Below are positions 1 to 11,112 of a DNA stretch of 64,000 nt, piece after piece. The translations under genes were made by a program, and so were the position numbers. Under the pieces are notes generated by a model. The model was not told the DNA's origin, ran no database searches, and saw only the letters and a list, made by a program, of their open reading frames with translations. The first letter of the stretch is position 1. The number at the start of each line of letters is the position of its first letter. Source of the DNA: Austropuccinia psidii (Eukaryota > Basidiomycota > Pucciniomycetes > Pucciniales > Sphaerophragmiaceae); NCBI GenBank assembly GCA_023105745.1, contig JALGQZ010000013.1, positions 25,061,105-25,125,104 on the forward strand, written 5' to 3'.

Positions 1-60
1 ATCATTATTATTATTAAGAAGGTTTTAATTTCTTATAAGAATAATAATAACAATAATAAT
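1..60. repeat. AT-rich flank with (AAT)n microsatellite
   Basis: AAT/ATT triplets dominate up to the first base of the Harbinger TIR. The last three bases before the TIR are AAT, and AAT also follows the far TIR (7938-7940). This fits a 3-bp target-site duplication, but the triplet repeat could produce the match by chance. Confidence 0.7.
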
Positions 61-88
61 AGGGGGTGTCAAAGTCACCAAATCCCAC
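61..88 (+). repeat. Left TIR of the Harbinger element
   Basis: It begins AGGGGGTGTCAAAGTCACCA and is the reverse complement of 7910-7937 with one mismatch (C versus T at base 16). Five AAATCCCA/TGGGATTT words lie at and inward of it, up to about base 180. Confidence 0.9.
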
Positions 89-306
89 CTTAAAATAACA
101 TGGGATTTGGAACCCAAATCCCATGGCATTTTAACTGAGTCCCCTGGTATTTTGACCAAATCCCATGCATCTGGGATTTGAGTTTGAAACCTAACCCAAA
201 TGAGTACCCACAATTCATACCTGTACAACATATTCTTCTACACTCCATTTTGGACAATCTGACCAAACAGCTTACAGTCCATTTATACTTCTTCATCCAT
301 ATAATA

Positions 307-1545
307 ATGACTTATTCCAAAGCAAGACACATCAAGTCAGATATGAAGATCACCTCTGGCCTGCCACATCCATCAGGTCACTTAATACATACAGATTATT
401 TAACCATAATTAATTGGCTTTCAGTCAAATCCAATTTTGAGTCATGTTTTGGTACTAGTGGTTCAACATCTATTGGAAGACCTCCTTTGTCAAAGCAGCA
501 TGGATTTCAGCTTATGGCCATTGAGGTCAACAAAAAATCAGGAAATCGCCTAAACCTTAGTTCAAGCAGCATCCAAGATTGATGGCAAACATATAAAAAT
601 AAATATATGGCAGCAAAAAAATTGGAAAATTTAACTGGGGCTGGAATAACGGAAGAAGATGAGAGTAAAGGAATAAAATCAATGAGCTAAAATATTGAAA
701 GTATGTGTCCTTGCTATTCTGAAATGGATGTGCTCTTTGGCCACAAGCCCAATGCCATTCCCATTGCAAGCTATGATTCACAAGAAAAAGACAGCTTCAA
801 TGGTGATGATGATGTTGATGTTTTGCTTGATAAGGTAAGTTATTGTCTCTTCCTTTTTTTACCTGCAATAATTAATCCTCATTTGCTTTTTAAAGGAGAA
901 TAATGGTTTGAAATCACCACTCAATCTGGTTCCTTTGCTTCATAATGAAAATGACTTGGTTCAAGTGGAAAACCTTCAAGATGAATCAGTAAGTATATTT
1001 AAGCCTGATACTTATGAAATCCATTGTTGATTATTTCTCCTTTGACCAGCAAAGTAAATCCATAACACATTCAACACAAAAGTGTAATCAAGCATTGATG
1101 CCCAACTTGAATGACAAGAGTGGTTCTAGGAAAAGGCCGATGGATATGTTTGCACCAACATATGAAAATTTGCTTGAATCACAGCAAAAGGGTATGTTTT
1201 TGATTTATGGTTAATCTGATCAATCCTACTGACAAAATGCATTATTTGTAGCCTGTGAAACCAGTGAAAATGCTTGTTTGGAGAGGGACAGGGAGAGTTG
1301 GAATGAAGAGAAAGAAAGCAACATGGAAAAGAAACAGTTTGAAGAAGTCAAGTTGCAAAAGCAAATGGAGTTTGAGGAGAAGAAACATACAAAGAAATAT
1401 GTATTTGAAAAAGAAAAATTGGAATAGTGAACTGGAATTGAAGGAAAAGCAATTCCAGATGGATCTCACTATAGCAGAATTGTCATCAAGCAGGATAATT
1501 TGGGAGCTGGAACACATTCTGAAATTAATAAATAATAAAAAATAA
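307..1545 (+). pseudogene. NAM/Myb-like Harbinger accessory protein, broken
   Basis: The first in-frame ATG is at 307. Exons read 307-834, 896-988, 1050-1191 and 1252-1545, with GT-AG introns of 61, 61 and 60 bp. Exon 1 contains a trihelix-like stretch followed by the signature TGAGITEEDE and then MCPCYSEMDVLFGHKPN, which I recognise from a large rust family of NAM/Myb-like transposon accessory proteins. Exon 3 has GSRKRPMD, and exon 4 is a Lys/Glu-rich coiled coil (KKQFEEVKLQKQMEFEEKK). In PIF/Harbinger elements such a protein binds DNA and helps the transposase reach the transposon ends. Damage: TGA at 580-582, TAA at 688-690, and a frameshift near 1425, after which the coiled coil continues in the next frame to 1545. 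The splice sites are predicted by eye. Confidence 0.72.
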
Positions 1546-3035
1546 CTTATTAGGTATATGTCATGTGATCAGTTTATATGTGGTTATTTGTTAAATCAAA
1601 CTGATGTTTATGTTTAATTATTGATCTTATGTCATGAAATATAACTGCACTTTATTACCAAATTGAAAATTCAATGTTTATGCATAATTGGGGCACCAAC
1701 TTGCAATTTCAATTTTATACAAAATTTAATTGCAATTTAGGACAAAATTGAAAATTTGGGAAAGCTTTGAATCAAGATTTTATGTGACATCTGTTCAAAA
1801 TGAAATTGATGGCTCCCTCCATATTTACTTTCTTTTGGATTTTTTGCCAAATAAAAGTTGATGACACCTTTTTTCCTTTTGTTTGAAATGGTATTTAATG
1901 TAGTTTTATTGTTTTATTTTTTTAAATTTTTTCATCTTTTTCTTTATGTTTCTTTTTTTTTTTTTTTATATTTCATTGTTCATTTTTATTTTTTATTTTT
2001 AATTGTTTCAACTTTTAATTTTGAAATTTTCCTTTTATTTTTTGATTTTTGATTTTGAATTTTGAATTTTGAATTTTTTTTTTAATTCAAATTTTGAATT
2101 CTTAATTTTTTATTTTTTTATTTTTTCTTTTCACCCCTCACTCTTCCAAAAAAATTCACCTTTTTTTTTTAATTCAGGTAAGTGATTTTTTCTTGTTTTT
2201 TATTTCACAACTCTAATTTTTTTCCATCTGATTCTGATTTTTCTTTTTTTATGGGTAATTTTTTTAAATTTATCCACCTACAAAAAATCCCCCATAAATC
2301 ACCATCCATCACCATGCACCTCCTAAAAGCCCCCACCCATCACCATGCACCTCAAAAAACCCCCACCCCACTCACCCTGGAACCTCCCAAAATGCCTCCT
2401 GGGAGGTTCCAGGGCCTAGCTGGCTCAAATTACTCCAAATTGCTTTGGAATCAATTTGAAAGGCTTCCTCAATCGATTCCGAATTGATTCCAAGCCTTTT
2501 TTTCAATTTTAATGCTAATGGCCTCCAGAGGCCATTAACATGATTTTTATTTTTATTTTTTTTGAATGATAGAATACTGATATTTGTTTTTTTTTATTTT
2601 TTATTTTTGAAAATCATAATCTTATTTATGATTGTTTTTTCTAATGAATGATCATTCAATGCTGACCTTTTTTTTTCTTTTTTTTATCATCATCATCATG
2701 AATCACTGATGATGATTTTTATTTTATTTTATTTTTTTTGAATCATAATCATTTTCACTTTATTTTTTTTGAACATTATAATTGCTGAACTTGTTATTCT
2801 TTTTTAAAATCATCATCATTAATAACTCATGACTTTTTTTTTCCTTTTTTTTTTCAAATCATAATCATGTTGAACTTATGATTAATTTTTTTTGATGATG
2901 ATCTTTACTGACCCATGATTGATTTTTTATTTTAATTTTTGTTTGAAATTTTTATTTATTTGCTAGTATAGGGGAGGATCATTTATAAGGGTTCATTTTT
3001 CAATGTCATTCAATTTCAGCCCCCTTCCATAATCC
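1546..3035. other. Gene-free T-rich spacer inside the Harbinger element
   Basis: About 1.5 kb of long T runs and repeated words such as TTTTGAATTTT and ATCATCATCAT, with no coding signal that I can support. A short less biased island at 2280-2540 contains three inverted repeats, listed separately. Confidence 0.6.
2377..2537. repeat. Cluster of three inverted repeats
   Basis: CTGGAACCTCCC (2377-2388) pairs perfectly with GGGAGGTTCCAG (2401-2412). AAGGCTT near 2460 pairs with AAGCCTT near 2492 around inner GAATCAAT/ATTGATTC words. TAATGGCCTC (2516-2525) pairs perfectly with GAGGCCATTA (2528-2537). The role is unknown; the cluster could be a small foldback insertion or RNA hairpins. Confidence 0.7.
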
Positions 3036-4352
3036 TTGAAATTCAAAAAAAATGTGCCTCCTCTCTCACACTCTTCAAATCATTTTGATGATGTCATGGT
3101 TAGGACTAAACCAGACTCAGAACATCATCAGAATGATTTGAAAGATGATGAAGCTATTATTCCTCCTCTTGATATCATGGTTAGGACTAAACCAAATATA
3201 GAAAATCATGAGGATAATAATACCAAATTAAATAATAAAAGAAAGCTCACCCAAAGCCAAAGACAACACATCCATGATTCAAAACAAATTATGTCTCACA
3301 TTGGCCATTCAAACAAAGAATATAAAATTTTTCAACCATTTTAATTGACAAGAAATCAGCCAATGCCTCATGGTTAAAAATTCCATCTCTCAACACTCTC
3401 CCCCATCCTTATATACTCATTGATAAAGCAACAAAGCCCTTTTTGCCTGTAATCATATATGAAATAACCCCTTTTGATAATTCTTCTGGACAATCTCAAA
3501 TGCTCCAAAACCTCATCATGACATTAATGTCCTATCTCAAAATCAACAAGAAATTAAAACCAATAAGCAACTCCAAGGTGGCATTATGAAAGGTATTGGG
3601 TTTCATTCTGGTTCAGATTCTGGCAAATCTGCAGGTGTGTGATATTTTTTTCTTATCATTTTAATAATTAATAACTTTTTACAGAATTGTTAGGTGTTTA
3701 CTCCAGAAAACAAGGTTTGACTCCTCATCAAATTGAAACAGATAATAATCAATGGACCAAACTTCATCAATATGACAAATTTGATTACTCAATAATATCC
3801 CATTTTTTGAAATTAGCAGCTAATGAAAATCAGTCATTAATGGAAGCAGCCAAATTACCAAATTTCAGTCAGCTTTAATGGACTTCTGCCAATCCCAAGG
3901 AAGAATGAAAATCATTTACCAATTTCATTGTCACTCAAGATGGATTTTTCAATAATCTGCACCAAGATTTGAATGATCTCAATGCCTGGACTTATGGTAG
4001 ATTTTCTTTTGTATCAAAGAAAGATTTCCATCCCCTTCCAGCTGTCTTCACTCCCTCTGGACATGGCTTGTACTTCCCTGAATTCAAAATGGAGATCAAT
4101 TTTTTAAAAAAACCTGGCATCATGGAAACTCTTTGGAAGACATCAAAAATGGTTCATCATACAACAAAACCTCCTCCAGAAATTATCAATCATTACAAAA
4201 TAACTCATTTTGGATTTTCTTTTCAAATCAACCATAAATTATTCAATGTAGGTGACAAATTCTTGAAAATGACACCCACCAAAATTAATTCAAAAGTCAA
4301 TGGGTACTTTGAAAGAAATATGCAGAATCAAAAAAGAACTAAAAAATATTAA
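3036..4352 (+). pseudogene. TET/JBP-like 2OG-Fe(II) dioxygenase, broken
   Basis: The pieces resemble the fungal Tet-like 2OG-Fe(II) oxygenase family (TET/JBP type), whose characterised members oxidise 5-methylcytosine or thymine in DNA. An N-terminal low-complexity part (3036-3344, with MVRTKP twice) is followed in another frame by SANASWLKIPSL, then GIGFHSGSDSGKSAG. A predicted 50-bp intron (3635-3684) precedes LLGVYSRKQGLT. The core is in one frame: DGFFNNLHQD carries the HxD iron motif (3960-3968), the strand LYFPEFKMEINF follows, then MVHHTT with the distal iron His near 4155-4160. The family pattern TRxG, with an Arg expected to bind 2-oxoglutarate, reads ITHFG here, so that Arg appears to be His (about 4206). 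Damage: frameshifts near 3340 and 3570, and stops at 3876 and about 3904. The gene ends 87 bp from the convergent transposase gene. Confidence 0.75.
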
Positions 4353-4439
4353 TTTTAAATAGTTTTATTTTACCAATAACATCTCCACTCCATTGTACGC
4401 CATTAAATTAAGTACATAAATCAATGGTCCTCATGAAAT

Positions 4440-5404
4440 TTACAATTGACTATTTTTCCATGCAAAAGTAATTGGTTTGATTTTTTCACGCATATTTACC
4501 ACATCTTCCCCAATGTCATTGTTGGCCAGGTTTTCTGCATGTGGTGGATTATCATCTTCATATAAATCAAACCATTCATCACCAATTTGTGCTAACATAT
4601 TATTTAAAATCGTGCAAGAAACAACCCAACTAACAAAATATTCAATTTCATGATTGTCCCTCATTTGATTTTGCATTTCCCTTAGAGAAAACCATTTCCC
4701 CTTCAAAATTCCAATTTCATACTTGATTCTGATCCTTGATTTTGCTAGACAGTAATTGAAAGAACGGTTGTCTTCATTCTGTGCTACAACTCCCTTATAT
4801 GCTGGAACAACCCAAGGAGAGCTTGCATATTCTGAATCAGAAAGTAAGTACTGATCCTTTTCATAAAACTCTTGAGGTGTTTGTGCTATTTTCATATGTT
4901 GATAGACATTTGAATCATGAAGTGACCCAGTACAACCAACATGTAGAGAACTGAACTGTTTGTTTATATTGCAAACCAGTTGTATTGACATATACTACCT
5001 TAATTGTAAACAATCAGTAAAAATGAAATAAAGAATAAAGATTCAACAGCTTACCTCTTTTTGCAATCAAAATAGACTTCACCATCATTGGGGGGATGTT
5101 GTTATAATTGTATGAGACTCCCATCAATAAACCCAATGCACCCAGGGAAGCATTCTGCTTGAATTACTTGAGACATCCCTCTTTGTTGTTCTATTGTTGG
5201 CCACACAATCACTTTTCACTTCAACCTCATTAATATCTGGATAACTCTTTGAGTGTACAACACAATAGCCCCATGGCTAATTCCAAATAAAATTCCAATC
5301 TTTCCCAAAGTGGTCCCATTGCCATTTGATCCTAGCCTTGATAATGCCACAGCCAATTGGATGGAAGGATTGCGTTGTTTGTTTTGTGATGAGTTTTGAA
5401 ACAT
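4440..5404 (-). pseudogene. PIF/Harbinger DDE transposase (HARBI1-like), broken
   Basis: Read on the minus strand. The start of the gene lies upstream of 5404; the recognisable helix-turn-helix part begins FQNSSQNKQRNPSIQLAVAL and continues to GISHGAIVLYTQRV. The DDE domain follows: GCIGFIDGS has the first Asp, GCTGSLHDSNV the second, and RIKYEIGILKGKW the Glu, so all three catalytic positions are still encoded. A 56-bp intron (4999-5054) is predicted. Breaks: in-frame TGA at 5216-5218, TAA at 5102-5104, and TAG at 4995-4997 just after the intron. The enzyme would cut and paste the element bounded by the 61 and 7937 TIRs. The gene is convergent with the dioxygenase gene. Family assignment is from motif order, not a search. 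Confidence 0.82.
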
Positions 5405-5517
5405 TTTATCAGCTTGAATTTGTGCAACAAATTATTCAAATGATTAATGTGTGGTCCTACATAGCTGTCAGAACTTTTCAGATGATAATGTTTGTAAATC
5501 ATTCATTGTATACATGT

Positions 5518-7442
5518 TATAAGATTTGACTATGAAACTGATGATAATATTAATATTAATCAACAGTACTATGTCTGTTCTTATGAAATATAATAATAAA
5601 ATATTATTATAACCACAATTAAATAATTAAATAATTATTTTTTTCACGTGTTATACACTACTAGTGATTATAACAGTGAGCAGTAATTGTCTACAAGAAT
5701 CAATTACAAGAAGAATTTAATAATAAAAACTTCTTTTATTAAAATAATAAAATTATTTGAATATATAATTATCTTTTGCAAGAATAATTATAAAGATAAT
5801 TCTTGAAGAAAACTAATTTTAGAGAAAAACTTTAAGAATTAAAGATAAATCACTCACTTATACTCCAAAGAACTTATTGAAAGATATAAGTAGAGAAATT
5901 TGACGTAGAATTGTAGATTTAAGGGATCAAAATGATTTATAGCAGAATTGCAACAATATATAGTTGGATTTCATGATTTAACGTCTTTCTGATTGATTCT
6001 GAAAGAATTAAAACACTTAAGAATAGTTTAACTAATACTTACTTGTTGGTAACAATGATATAAATGGATAATAAGATGATTTGATGTGGAAAAAACAGCA
6101 AGAGGAGGCCTCTTTTAAGTCAAAAACAGCTCACAAAGGCGTGCCATGGAGCAAACTGAAAAACCAGTGAGTGAGAAACCAATGAACCCTTTTGGATTAT
6201 TGATTGAATCATCTGTTGTCACGTAAGATTATCATAATTACTTAATTGATGCTTTTATGTGACTACCAACCCCAATATGGTTAAGAATAAAAGGAGTAAA
6301 ATCTGTAAATCTTCTTTTATTCCAAAATAATCATTGATTCCTAAAAGCTATCAATGTTATTGGCAATTTCATCACAGGTTGTAATTAATGTGAATTTTTG
6401 AAGATTCAGTGTTTCACATAAAATGGTCAAAAATAGACTGTAAGTGAAACTTTGAATTTTACTAGTAAAGCCACAATTCTTTTTGGTTGCACCATAGATA
6501 ATACAGTTCTCCATTGGTCCTAAAGGTTTCAGAGAGATTAATCAAGAATTGTATTTTGAATGAATTTTCGAAGTTTTTACCTCATTTCTATGTAGAATTG
6601 CAAATATCAGTGTTTAACTGGTTGCTATGAGGTAAATCAATGGATACAAGTCCAAAAAGGGTTTTAATTACTCTTTTGGGGTTTATCCATGGAAAATCAT
6701 TAAGAATTGACATGTTTACAGGAGTCTAAGTAGCTCTTTACCTCCTTGGCACGTCAAAATAGCAGGTTATTTGCTATTTTCTTAAGATGTACTGTAGTTG
6801 TAACATGGTAACCAAGTTCCCAAAGTGTTTTAGCTTACCAATTGGGCCAAGATCAGCCATGGATCTAAGCTTTGGAGCTGTCCATGCCTCTGAGGCCTCA
6901 GAAGTTGGGTACCCTGGCTCTCTTTGATGTCTTTTTGTCCCCCTTGCCTATTTTTCACATCAAAATAGAAAATTAAGCTTCAAGTGAGATATCCACTATG
7001 GGTGAACCAAAAGTCCATGTAAGAATACCATGATATTAAGTTCCCAAAACATGCATAACACTACTCTTAGTGTATATATAACATGGGATTTCTCACATTC
7101 CCATTATTTTGGCGTGAAATTAAGAAAAACAAAAATTTTCACGGATCTTTTATGTGGTATTGATGATGTGGTATTGAAGTATTCTCCATATTACCACCTC
7201 AAAGAGTTAATTTGAGCTTATTCACTCTATGGAGCTACCCTGGGTGAATATTTGTGTAGAATCCAAATCTGGCCTTAAATCCATGGATTTACTTACTCAA
7301 TAAAAAGTTATTCATCTTTTCTGAAATCAAAAATGATGAATTTTGGATATATGCATGACTTATGAGTTATGCATAATTCAAATTTTATTTTTAAGATAAT
7401 TGTGGCCTATTTGGGTATGTAAAATATACCTCAAGGCTCACA
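5518..7442 (-). mobile_element. Solo LTR, family A, copy 1
   Basis: 1925 bp flanked by CATGT (5513-5517 and 7443-7447). The 3' end is GGCTCACA. The 5' end reads TATAAGATTTGAC where sister copies read TGTAAGATGTGAC, so the terminal TG has mutated to TA. Sister copies lie at 13635, 32744 and 48775. There is no internal region, so it is a solo LTR left by LTR-LTR recombination. Orientation (minus) is inferred by comparison with the Gy2 LTRs. Confidence 0.88.
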
Positions 7443-7447
7443 CATGT

Positions 7448-7909
7448 AACGTGATGGATATCTTCTACAAGGATTGATGTATCTTTGTGATGTTATCATA
7501 TCTAATAAGATTATATCTTCCTGGATATCAGAATCACTATCAGAGTTGAGAGCATCAATGAACTGAAGTAAAGGTATCCTTTGCAATGACTTGGGCATGG
7601 TAAATGAAGAAAAGGCCTGTAGTAAATGCAATTTGAAATCAAATACTTTAATAAATGACGAGTGTATTCAGATTTTATGCAAGAGAAGAAAATTCTCATG
7701 CAATTTAACATGCCCTTACTGAGTTGTGTGTTTTAAACATGTGCCACTATGAGAAGCTAAAGGCGGGATTTTAGTATTTAAACATGGGATTTGGTACCAA
7801 AAACCTGTGTTTTTGTACCTTAAAATACCACACCTCTTGAGGTGTGGGATTTCTGAAATCCCAAAAAAGTTAATGTGGGATTTTGGCAAAAAAAAATGGG
7901 ATTTTGAGT
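7448..7909. other. Right subterminal region of the Harbinger element
   Basis: No gene recognised. From about 7780 inward of the TIR, TGGGATTT/AAATCCCA words recur at least six times in both orientations, mirroring the left end. GGTGTGGGATTT-type blocks flank a short inverted repeat (CACACCTC/GAGGTGTG near 7830-7850). Confidence 0.6.
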
Positions 7910-7937
7910 GTGGGATTTGGTAACTTTGACACCCCCT
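7910..7937 (-). repeat. Right TIR of the Harbinger element
   Basis: It ends ACTTTGACACCCCCT and mirrors 61-88 with one mismatch. It is followed by AAT, which equals the three bases before the left TIR. Confidence 0.9.
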
Positions 7938-8554
7938 AATGAAAGCTTTCATTACATGATTTTTTTTTAAATAATATACATATGTATATATATTACTATT
8001 ATTATAATAGTATTAATAAAATCGTGATAGAAAACTCAAATAAGCTTTTATTAAATTTAAATAAACCTTTATATGATTTTATCAATTTATGACCAAAACA
8101 CATTAAGTGACCAATTTTTTTTTCCCAAAAAATACAAAAAAATTCATTCAAAATCTTCTCAATGATAAATTTTCTTTTTTTTCTTTTTAAAAATAAAGAG
8201 GAGAATCTTGAGAATAAAAAACCAGAAACCCATATTCTTTTTTTTTTTGGGTGGGACAAGTGAAGGACCAAAAAATTGTTTTTTTTTCCATTTTTTTTTT
8301 CATGTTTGTAATATGACTATTTTTAAGTAAGAAAGTGCAATGTTTTTAATAAAAAAATTACTGAGGTGGGATTTAAGCATTAAATATGACTGAGAGAAAG
8401 TATAATTGGCATAAATTGTATGTACAAAAAAAATTCAATCTGAATCAACCTCCAAAATAGTGGGGTTTTTTTGAAGGGGGGGGGAAGATTGTTCAAATAT
8501 AAAATTCTGTGCTTTTGAAATTTTTCTTCCCACCCCAGGGCTTGTAGCTGGGCA

Positions 8555-8872
8555 TTAAATCCCCAATGAATAGTAATGTGGGGACTGGGTAAGCTTTATA
8601 AATGGTTTGTCATTTGGAGAAAAGAAAGAAGGGGAAAAAAGAGAAATATTGGACTGTGAAATAAAATGAAAATGGTATTTGATACTTCTTGCAATTGGAT
8701 CCCCCATATCAGGGTTAGACATCCACTTTCTCTTTGATGCCTGGCCAGCATTTTCATACCACTCAATTCTGTCCAAATAAAAGGATAATGAGGGTAAAAA
8801 GGTATTCATGGCTTCATAAATGTGTTTATTCTTTTGAATTTCTTCATCCAAGTCACCCCTAACATAACCCAA
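8555..8872 (-). pseudogene. OTU-like cysteine-peptidase remnant of the MULE
   Basis: A 105-codon open stretch on the minus strand (its start codon is a TTG). It includes KRKWMSNPDMGDPIA, then a segment ending SPHYYSLGI. The arrangement W-M-x-PD-x-G-x-x-IA followed by an H-Y/F near the end resembles the C-terminal half of OTU-like domains carried by rust MULE-type proteins; the final H would be the catalytic His. The Cys-containing N-terminal half is not recognisable, and TAA lies just upstream of 8872. It is probably the C-terminus of the transposase polypeptide. The family call is from memory and moderate. Confidence 0.5.
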
Positions 8873-9661
8873 TGTATCTTATGTCTTTGAAATGTAATGG
8901 GAAACTGTTCTATAGACACATTTTCAATCACACTGGACATTGATGGTCTTCAAGGTGTATTTCAAAATGAATTTTGGAAAGTCCTATGAGCCAGGTTCCT
9001 GATAAAAAGGGGTCAAAAAATTAGTAAAGATTAAAATAAACAAAATAAATCTACATTAAAATTAATCAACAAGTCACAAAGAGCTTGGAGAATTCAGCAC
9101 TTGTATGATAATTGCTTTTGGAAATGATCAGAGGTTAAGTCATTTGTATCACAAATATTCAAAGTTTTTCAGAATTATGTCACAGAAGGTGTAACTGTGA
9201 CCTATAATACCAGAAAAAGATCTAGGATATTAAACCTTAATCTTTTAGACTTTTCTTCTTTGTTGGTATGATTGCACCATCAAAAAACATAGGGTCTAGT
9301 CATGGTATTGGTGGGGGACTTCCTGTTCTGAAATGACTCTGAGTGAAGAGCTTGAGTGCTTGGTGATGGTTTCTGGCATCAATTTCACTGCATGTGGGAA
9401 TTTCTTTGTGAGGTTCTTCTGCTATTTGCCAATCTTCCGGAAATTCTGAGGGGGATGCCTGATTTTCCATCTTCATTCAATTCAGATGCTGAGGGTAGTT
9501 GATCTGATGAAGTGATTGATTTTGATAGTGAGGCCTAACAATCTTCAGAATATTAAGATGAATCTACTTCCATAAAATGAGGGGTGGAAATTGACTGTGA
9601 TCTTGAAGCTGTTGTGCTGATCACTGTTGATGAGGGTCTTCCTCTTCTCTTGGATTGCATT
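8873..9661 (-). pseudogene. MULE linker with RRGRP motif, decayed
   Basis: Reading the minus strand from 9660, SKRRGRPSSTVISTTASRSQ appears, a basic AT-hook-like linker of the kind that follows the zinc-knuckle region in MULE proteins. Stops follow within about 40 codons. The rest (8873-9240) shows no supported coding pattern. The linker directly abuts the (ATTTTT)n array. Confidence 0.4.
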
Positions 9662-10910
9662 TCAATTTTATTTTTATTTTTATTTTTATTTTTATTTTTA
9701 TTTTTATTTTTATTTTTATTTTTATTTTTATTTTTATTTTTATTTTTATTTTTATTTTTATTTTTATTTTTATTTTTATTTTTATTTTTATTTTTATTTT
9801 TATTTTTATTTTTATTTTTATTTTTATTTTTATTTTTATTTTTATTTTTATTTTTATTTTTATTTTTATTTTTATTTTTATTTTTATTTTTATTTTTATT
9901 TTTATTTTTATTTTTATTTTTATTTTTATTTTTATTTTTATTTTTATTTTTATTTTTATTTTTATTTTTATTTTTATTTTTATTTTTATTTTTATTTTTA
10001 TTTTTATTTTTATTTTTATTTTTATTTTTATTTTTATTTTTATTTTTATTTTTATTTTTATTTTTATTTTTATTTTTATTTTTATTTTTATTTTTATTTT
10101 TATTTTTATTTTTATTTTTATTTTTATTTTTATTTTTATTTTTATTTTTATTTTTATTTTTATTTTTATTTTTATTTTTATTTTTATTTTTATTTTTATT
10201 TTTATTTTTATTTTTATTTTTATTTTTATTTTTATTTTTATTTTTATTTTTATTTTTATTTTTATTTTTATTTTTATTTTTATTTTTATTTTTATTTTTA
10301 TTTTTATTTTTATTTTTATTTTTATTTTTATTTTTATTTTTATTTTTATTTTTATTTTTATTTTTATTTTTATTTTTATTTTTATTTTTATTTTTATTTT
10401 TATTTTTATTTTTATTTTTATTTTTATTTTTATTTTTATTTTTATTTTTATTTTTATTTTTATTTTTATTTTTATTTTTATTTTTATTTTTATTTTTATT
10501 TTTATTTTTATTTTTATTTTTATTTTTATTTTTATTTTTATTTTTATTTTTATTTTTATTTTTATTTTTATTTTTATTTTTATTTTTATTTTTATTTTTA
10601 TTTTTATTTTTATTTTTATTTGTATTTTTATTTTTATTTTTATTTTTATTTTTATTTTTATTTTTATTTTTATTTTTATTTTTATTTTTATTTTTATTTT
10701 TATTTTTATTTTTATTTTTATTTTTATTTTTATTTTTATTTTTATTTTTATTTTTATTTTTATTTTTATTTTTATTTTTATTTTCATTTTTATTTTTATT
10801 TTTATTTTTATTTTTATTTTTATTTTTATTTTTATTTTTATTTTTATTTTTATTTTTATTTTTATTTTTATTTTTATTTTTATTTTTATTTTTATTTTTA
10901 CTTTTATTTT
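9662..10910. repeat. (ATTTTT)n hexanucleotide microsatellite, about 1.25 kb
   Basis: Roughly 205 head-to-tail copies of a 6-bp unit (TTTTTA on plus, AAAAAT on minus) with very few interruptions: a G at 10622, a C near 10785 and a C near 10901. Every frame is open, giving artefactual Leu-Phe, Tyr-Phe, Ile-Phe and Lys-Ile polymers; none is a gene. Confidence 0.97.
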
Positions 10911-11075
10911 ATTTTGATTGATATTTTATTTTTATTTTTATTTTTATCTTGATTTTCATTTTTATTTTTATTTCAATTTTTATTTTAATTTTTATTTTAA
11001 TTTTTATCTTTATCTTTATTTTTATTTTATTTTTATTTTATTTTTATTTCATTTTTATTCTATTTTTATTTTTAG
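10911..11075. repeat. Degenerate tail of the (ATTTTT)n array
   Basis: The same 6-bp pattern with frequent substitutions and 5-7 bp units (TTTATTTCAATTTTTATTTT and similar). It fades into GCTCCTTGAGG, where MULE-derived sequence resumes. Interruptions are concentrated at this end, as expected if the pure block expanded more recently. Confidence 0.85.
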
Positions 11076-11112
11076 CTCCTTGAGGTCTTCCATGGATATT
11101 TTTGCATTCAAG

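Larger units (their letters stand above)
61..7937. mobile_element. PIF/Harbinger-type DNA transposon with three gene remnants
   Basis: The element is bounded by near-perfect 28-bp inverted repeats (61-88 and 7910-7937). It carries a Harbinger DDE transposase on the minus strand, which faces a NAM/Myb-like accessory gene and a TET/JBP-like dioxygenase gene on the plus strand. The transposase plus Myb/NAM-like gene pair is the known PIF/Harbinger arrangement. The dioxygenase is not a standard component. A solo LTR of 1925 bp inflates the length, so the original element was about 5.9 kb. All three genes have stops or frameshifts, so this copy is not autonomous. Both ends contain many AAATCCCA/TGGGATTT words. 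Confidence 0.82.

Noticed and set aside
1255..1545. Separate small coiled-coil gene
   Set aside because: Its first part is the wrong frame of exon 4 of the NAM/Myb-like gene; only the part after the frameshift near 1425 belongs to it.
9584..10952. Very long open frames of 388-445 codons (Leu-Phe, Tyr-Phe, Ile-Phe, Lys-Ile polymers)
   Set aside because: They come from the (ATTTTT)n hexamer array, which has no stop in any of these frames; no coding content outside the repeat.
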